Assembly (NCBI GenBank): GCA_002412715.1
Contig: DHVP01000040.1
Location: 1 to 5,981 of the forward strand
Source of the DNA: Deltaproteobacteria bacterium UBA5205
GTDB taxonomy: Bacteria > Desulfobacterota > Syntrophorhabdia > Syntrophorhabdales > Syntrophorhabdaceae
Direction: 5' to 3'
DNA length: 5,981 nt
Positions 4,444 through 5,981 of the stretch are shown piece after piece (within the stretch, counting starts at the first letter, position 1; the number at the start of each line of letters is the position of its first letter). Under the pieces are notes generated by a model. It had not been told where the DNA came from. It made no database searches and worked only from the letters and a program-made list of their open reading frames with translations. A program made the translations under genes and the position numbers.

Positions 4444-5981
4444 TTATGACTCCAGCACTTCGCGAATCTTTACAGCCAGGTCATCCAAAGAGAAGGGTTT
4501 GGGAATGAAGTGAATGCCTTCTTCCAGAATGCCCTGGTGGCCTATCACATCTGCCGCGTACCCGGACATATAGAGGCACTTCAGGCCCGGTTTGACGCCG
4601 CTGATCCCTTCTGCCAGTTCTCTGCCGTTGATTCCCGGCATTACTACGTCGGTGAGCAGCAGGTCGATGTTTCCGGTGTATTGCATGGCCAGCCGAAGCG
4701 CATCGCCCGACCCTTTGACCGCCAGCACCTTGTAGCCCAGCTTTTCAAGCATCGCCTTGCCGAGGTTCAGGACAGACTCCTCGTCCTCCACGATCAGGAC
4801 CGTCTCGGTGCCCCCTTGCACCTTCGTCGCCGCTTTGTGAACTTCGGCTTCCAGGACCTCGGTCCTGTAGCGGGGCAGGTAGATCCGGAAGGTCGTACCC
4901 TGCCCCGGCTCACTGTCTACGCTGATGAACCCGCCGTTTTGTTTGACAATCCCGTACACGGTAGCCAGGCCGAGGCCTGTCCCTGTGCCTTCTTTTTTGG
5001 TGGTAAAGAACGGTTCGAAGATGTTGGCCAGCGTCTGGCTTTCCATCCCGCAGCCCTCATCGCTCACCGCCAGCTGGACATATTCCCCGGGAACGGATTC
5101 CGGGTGGGCCGATAAGTAGGCTTCATCTAAGATCGTATTGGAGGTCCGGATAATGATTTCTCCTGCCTTGTTCATGGCGTCACGGGCGTTCACCGTCAGA
5201 TTCGCCAGGAGTTGGTCGACCTGGGACGGGTCTATCCTGACCTGCCAGAGTTCGTGCCCGGGCATCCAAACCAGGGTGATGTTCTCGCCGATAAGCCTCT
5301 GGAGCATTTTGAGTATGCCGGCCACGGTGTCGTTCAAATCCAATACCCTGGGGCTGACGGGCTGCTTGCGGGCAAAGGCCAGCAGCTGACGGGTCAGATC
5401 CGCGGAGCGCTTCCCCGCATTCAGGATATCCTGCAGTGCCTCATGGAGGCGTTCGGAGGGCAAAACTCTATTGAGCGCCATTTCCGTATTGCCTACAATT
5501 ACGGTGAGCATGTTGTTGAAGTCATGGGCGATGCCTCCTGCCAGCTGCCCGATCGCATCCATTTTCTGAGCCTGGAGCAGCTGGTGCTCCAGCTTCTGAC
5601 GCTCTTCCTCCAATCGTTTCCGGTTCGTAATATCCTGCAGGATAAAAATGAGGCAGGCCTCGCCTGCGATCCGGATAGGTCGGGCGGAGTAAATGCCCGG
5701 ACGCGAGACGCCGTCAGATCCCCTGAATTGAAATTCGCGTTGTATGATTTCCCGGCCAGCTTTCAAATCCTCGATCATGAGTTCGCGGTCCCGAGGTTCG
5801 GCCCAGAAATTAAAGCGTGGGTCTGTGGCTCGTGTGCCGATGGCCTCCTGCCGCTTCCATCCCAGCGTTTCTTCGAAGCCCAGGTTCGCGTCGATTATCA
5901 GTCCATCTTTCATCCGGGTGATGGCTATGCAATACGGTGCGGACATGAAGATCTTCATGAACTTGTCTTCAGACTGGCGGG
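4444..5981 (-). CDS. PAS hybrid sensor histidine kinase with C-terminal receiver (5' end outside window)
   Basis: This is a two-component hybrid kinase. The gene continues past the right edge: the frame stays open to 5981, upstream residues (R-Q-S-E-D-K-F) complete a normal PAS start, and no ribosome binding site precedes the Met at 5958. Counting from that Met: PAS about 1-112; coiled-coil linker 113-135; HisKA with the phosphorylatable H145 in G-G-I-A-H-D-F-N-N; HATPase_c with N-box N253/N257, D-E-G-C-G-M (300-305), F-E-P-F-F-T-T-K (314-321) and G-T-G-T-G-L-G-L (324-331); REC about 385-504 with acidic pocket E391/D392, phosphoacceptor D437 (L-L-T-D-V-V-M-P-G), S465 and K487. All catalytic residues are present, so it should be active. 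The visible part has no membrane segment; further PAS or transmembrane domains may lie outside. NtrB-like kinases of this build are common in deltaproteobacteria. Receiver output needs an Hpt partner or acts on the kinase itself; no partner regulator is in the window. Confidence 0.95.
   Translation of the reverse strand, partial: RQSEDKFMKIFMSAPYCIAITRMKDGLIIDANLGFEETLGWKRQEAIGTRATDPRFNFWAEPRDRELMIEDLKAGREIIQREFQFRGSDGVSRPGIYSARPIRIAGEACLIFILQDITNRKRLEEERQKLEHQLLQAQKMDAIGQLAGGIAHDFNNMLTVIVGNTEMALNRVLPSERLHEALQDILNAGKRSADLTRQLLAFARKQPVSPRVLDLNDTVAGILKMLQRLIGENITLVWMPGHELWQVRIDPSQVDQLLANLTVNARDAMNKAGEIIIRTSNTILDEAYLSAHPESVPGEYVQLAVSDEGCGMESQTLANIFEPFFTTKKEGTGTGLGLATVYGIVKQNGGFISVDSEPGQGTTFRIYLPRYRTEVLEAEVHKAATKVQGGTETVLIVEDEESVLNLGKAMLEKLGYKVLAVKGSGDALRLAMQYTGNIDLLLTDVVMPGINGRELAEGISGVKPGLKCLYMSGYAADVIGHQGILEEGIHFIPKPFSLDDLAVKIREVLES

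Noticed and set aside
4510..5115. 201-residue plus-strand open frame
   Set aside because: It is antisense to the kinase HATPase and receiver domains, whose motifs on the other strand are unambiguous.

Overview
The window holds five protein genes in a mostly moderate-to-high-GC background. One gene, with its flanks, lies in a clearly AT-rich island. No RNA gene, CRISPR array or intact transposase was found. The mix (an NtrB-like PAS hybrid histidine kinase, a hemerythrin-domain protein, a PaaI-type hotdog thioesterase and a DUF4143 ATPase) together with a dispersed short repeat suggests an environmental Gram-negative bacterium. A deltaproteobacterium/Desulfobacterota or similar is my best guess, but that rests on gene style and not on a marker gene.

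Layout. Positions 1-596 have no supportable gene. They carry a degenerate copy of a dispersed repeat, a second repeat with a short inverted repeat, and the AT-rich promoter region of the next gene. Positions 597-1403 (+) encode an unrecognised lipoprotein. Positions 1404-1767 are noncoding, with possible decayed coding traces and a striking promoter/operator. Positions 1768-2913 (+) encode an AAA_14/DUF4143 ATPase. A short convergent gap follows, with the second repeat copy. Three minus-strand genes follow: a hemerythrin-domain protein (3055-3606), a hotdog thioesterase (3850-4332) and a PAS-HisKA-HATPase-REC hybrid kinase (4444 to beyond the right edge). The wide gaps (243 and 111 bases), each with a plausible promoter, argue that these are separate transcription units and not a tight operon.

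How the parts fit. There is no obvious shared pathway. The hemerythrin protein could bind oxygen, NO or iron, and the kinase could sense a cytoplasmic or redox signal through its PAS domain, but nothing links them beyond proximity. The most unusual content is non-coding. A family of repeats ends in a shared core (GGGATAAACGTGAGAC). One member, at 3717-3852, is a nested inverted-repeat element whose outer end forms the thioesterase stop codon. Several genes have inverted repeats lying on their predicted promoters. The best are a perfect 10-base pair of arms around the ATPase promoter and a perfect 7-base G/C pair around a consensus extended -10 of the hemerythrin gene. The AT-rich lipoprotein gene is bracketed by two direct repeats, consistent with acquisition by transfer.
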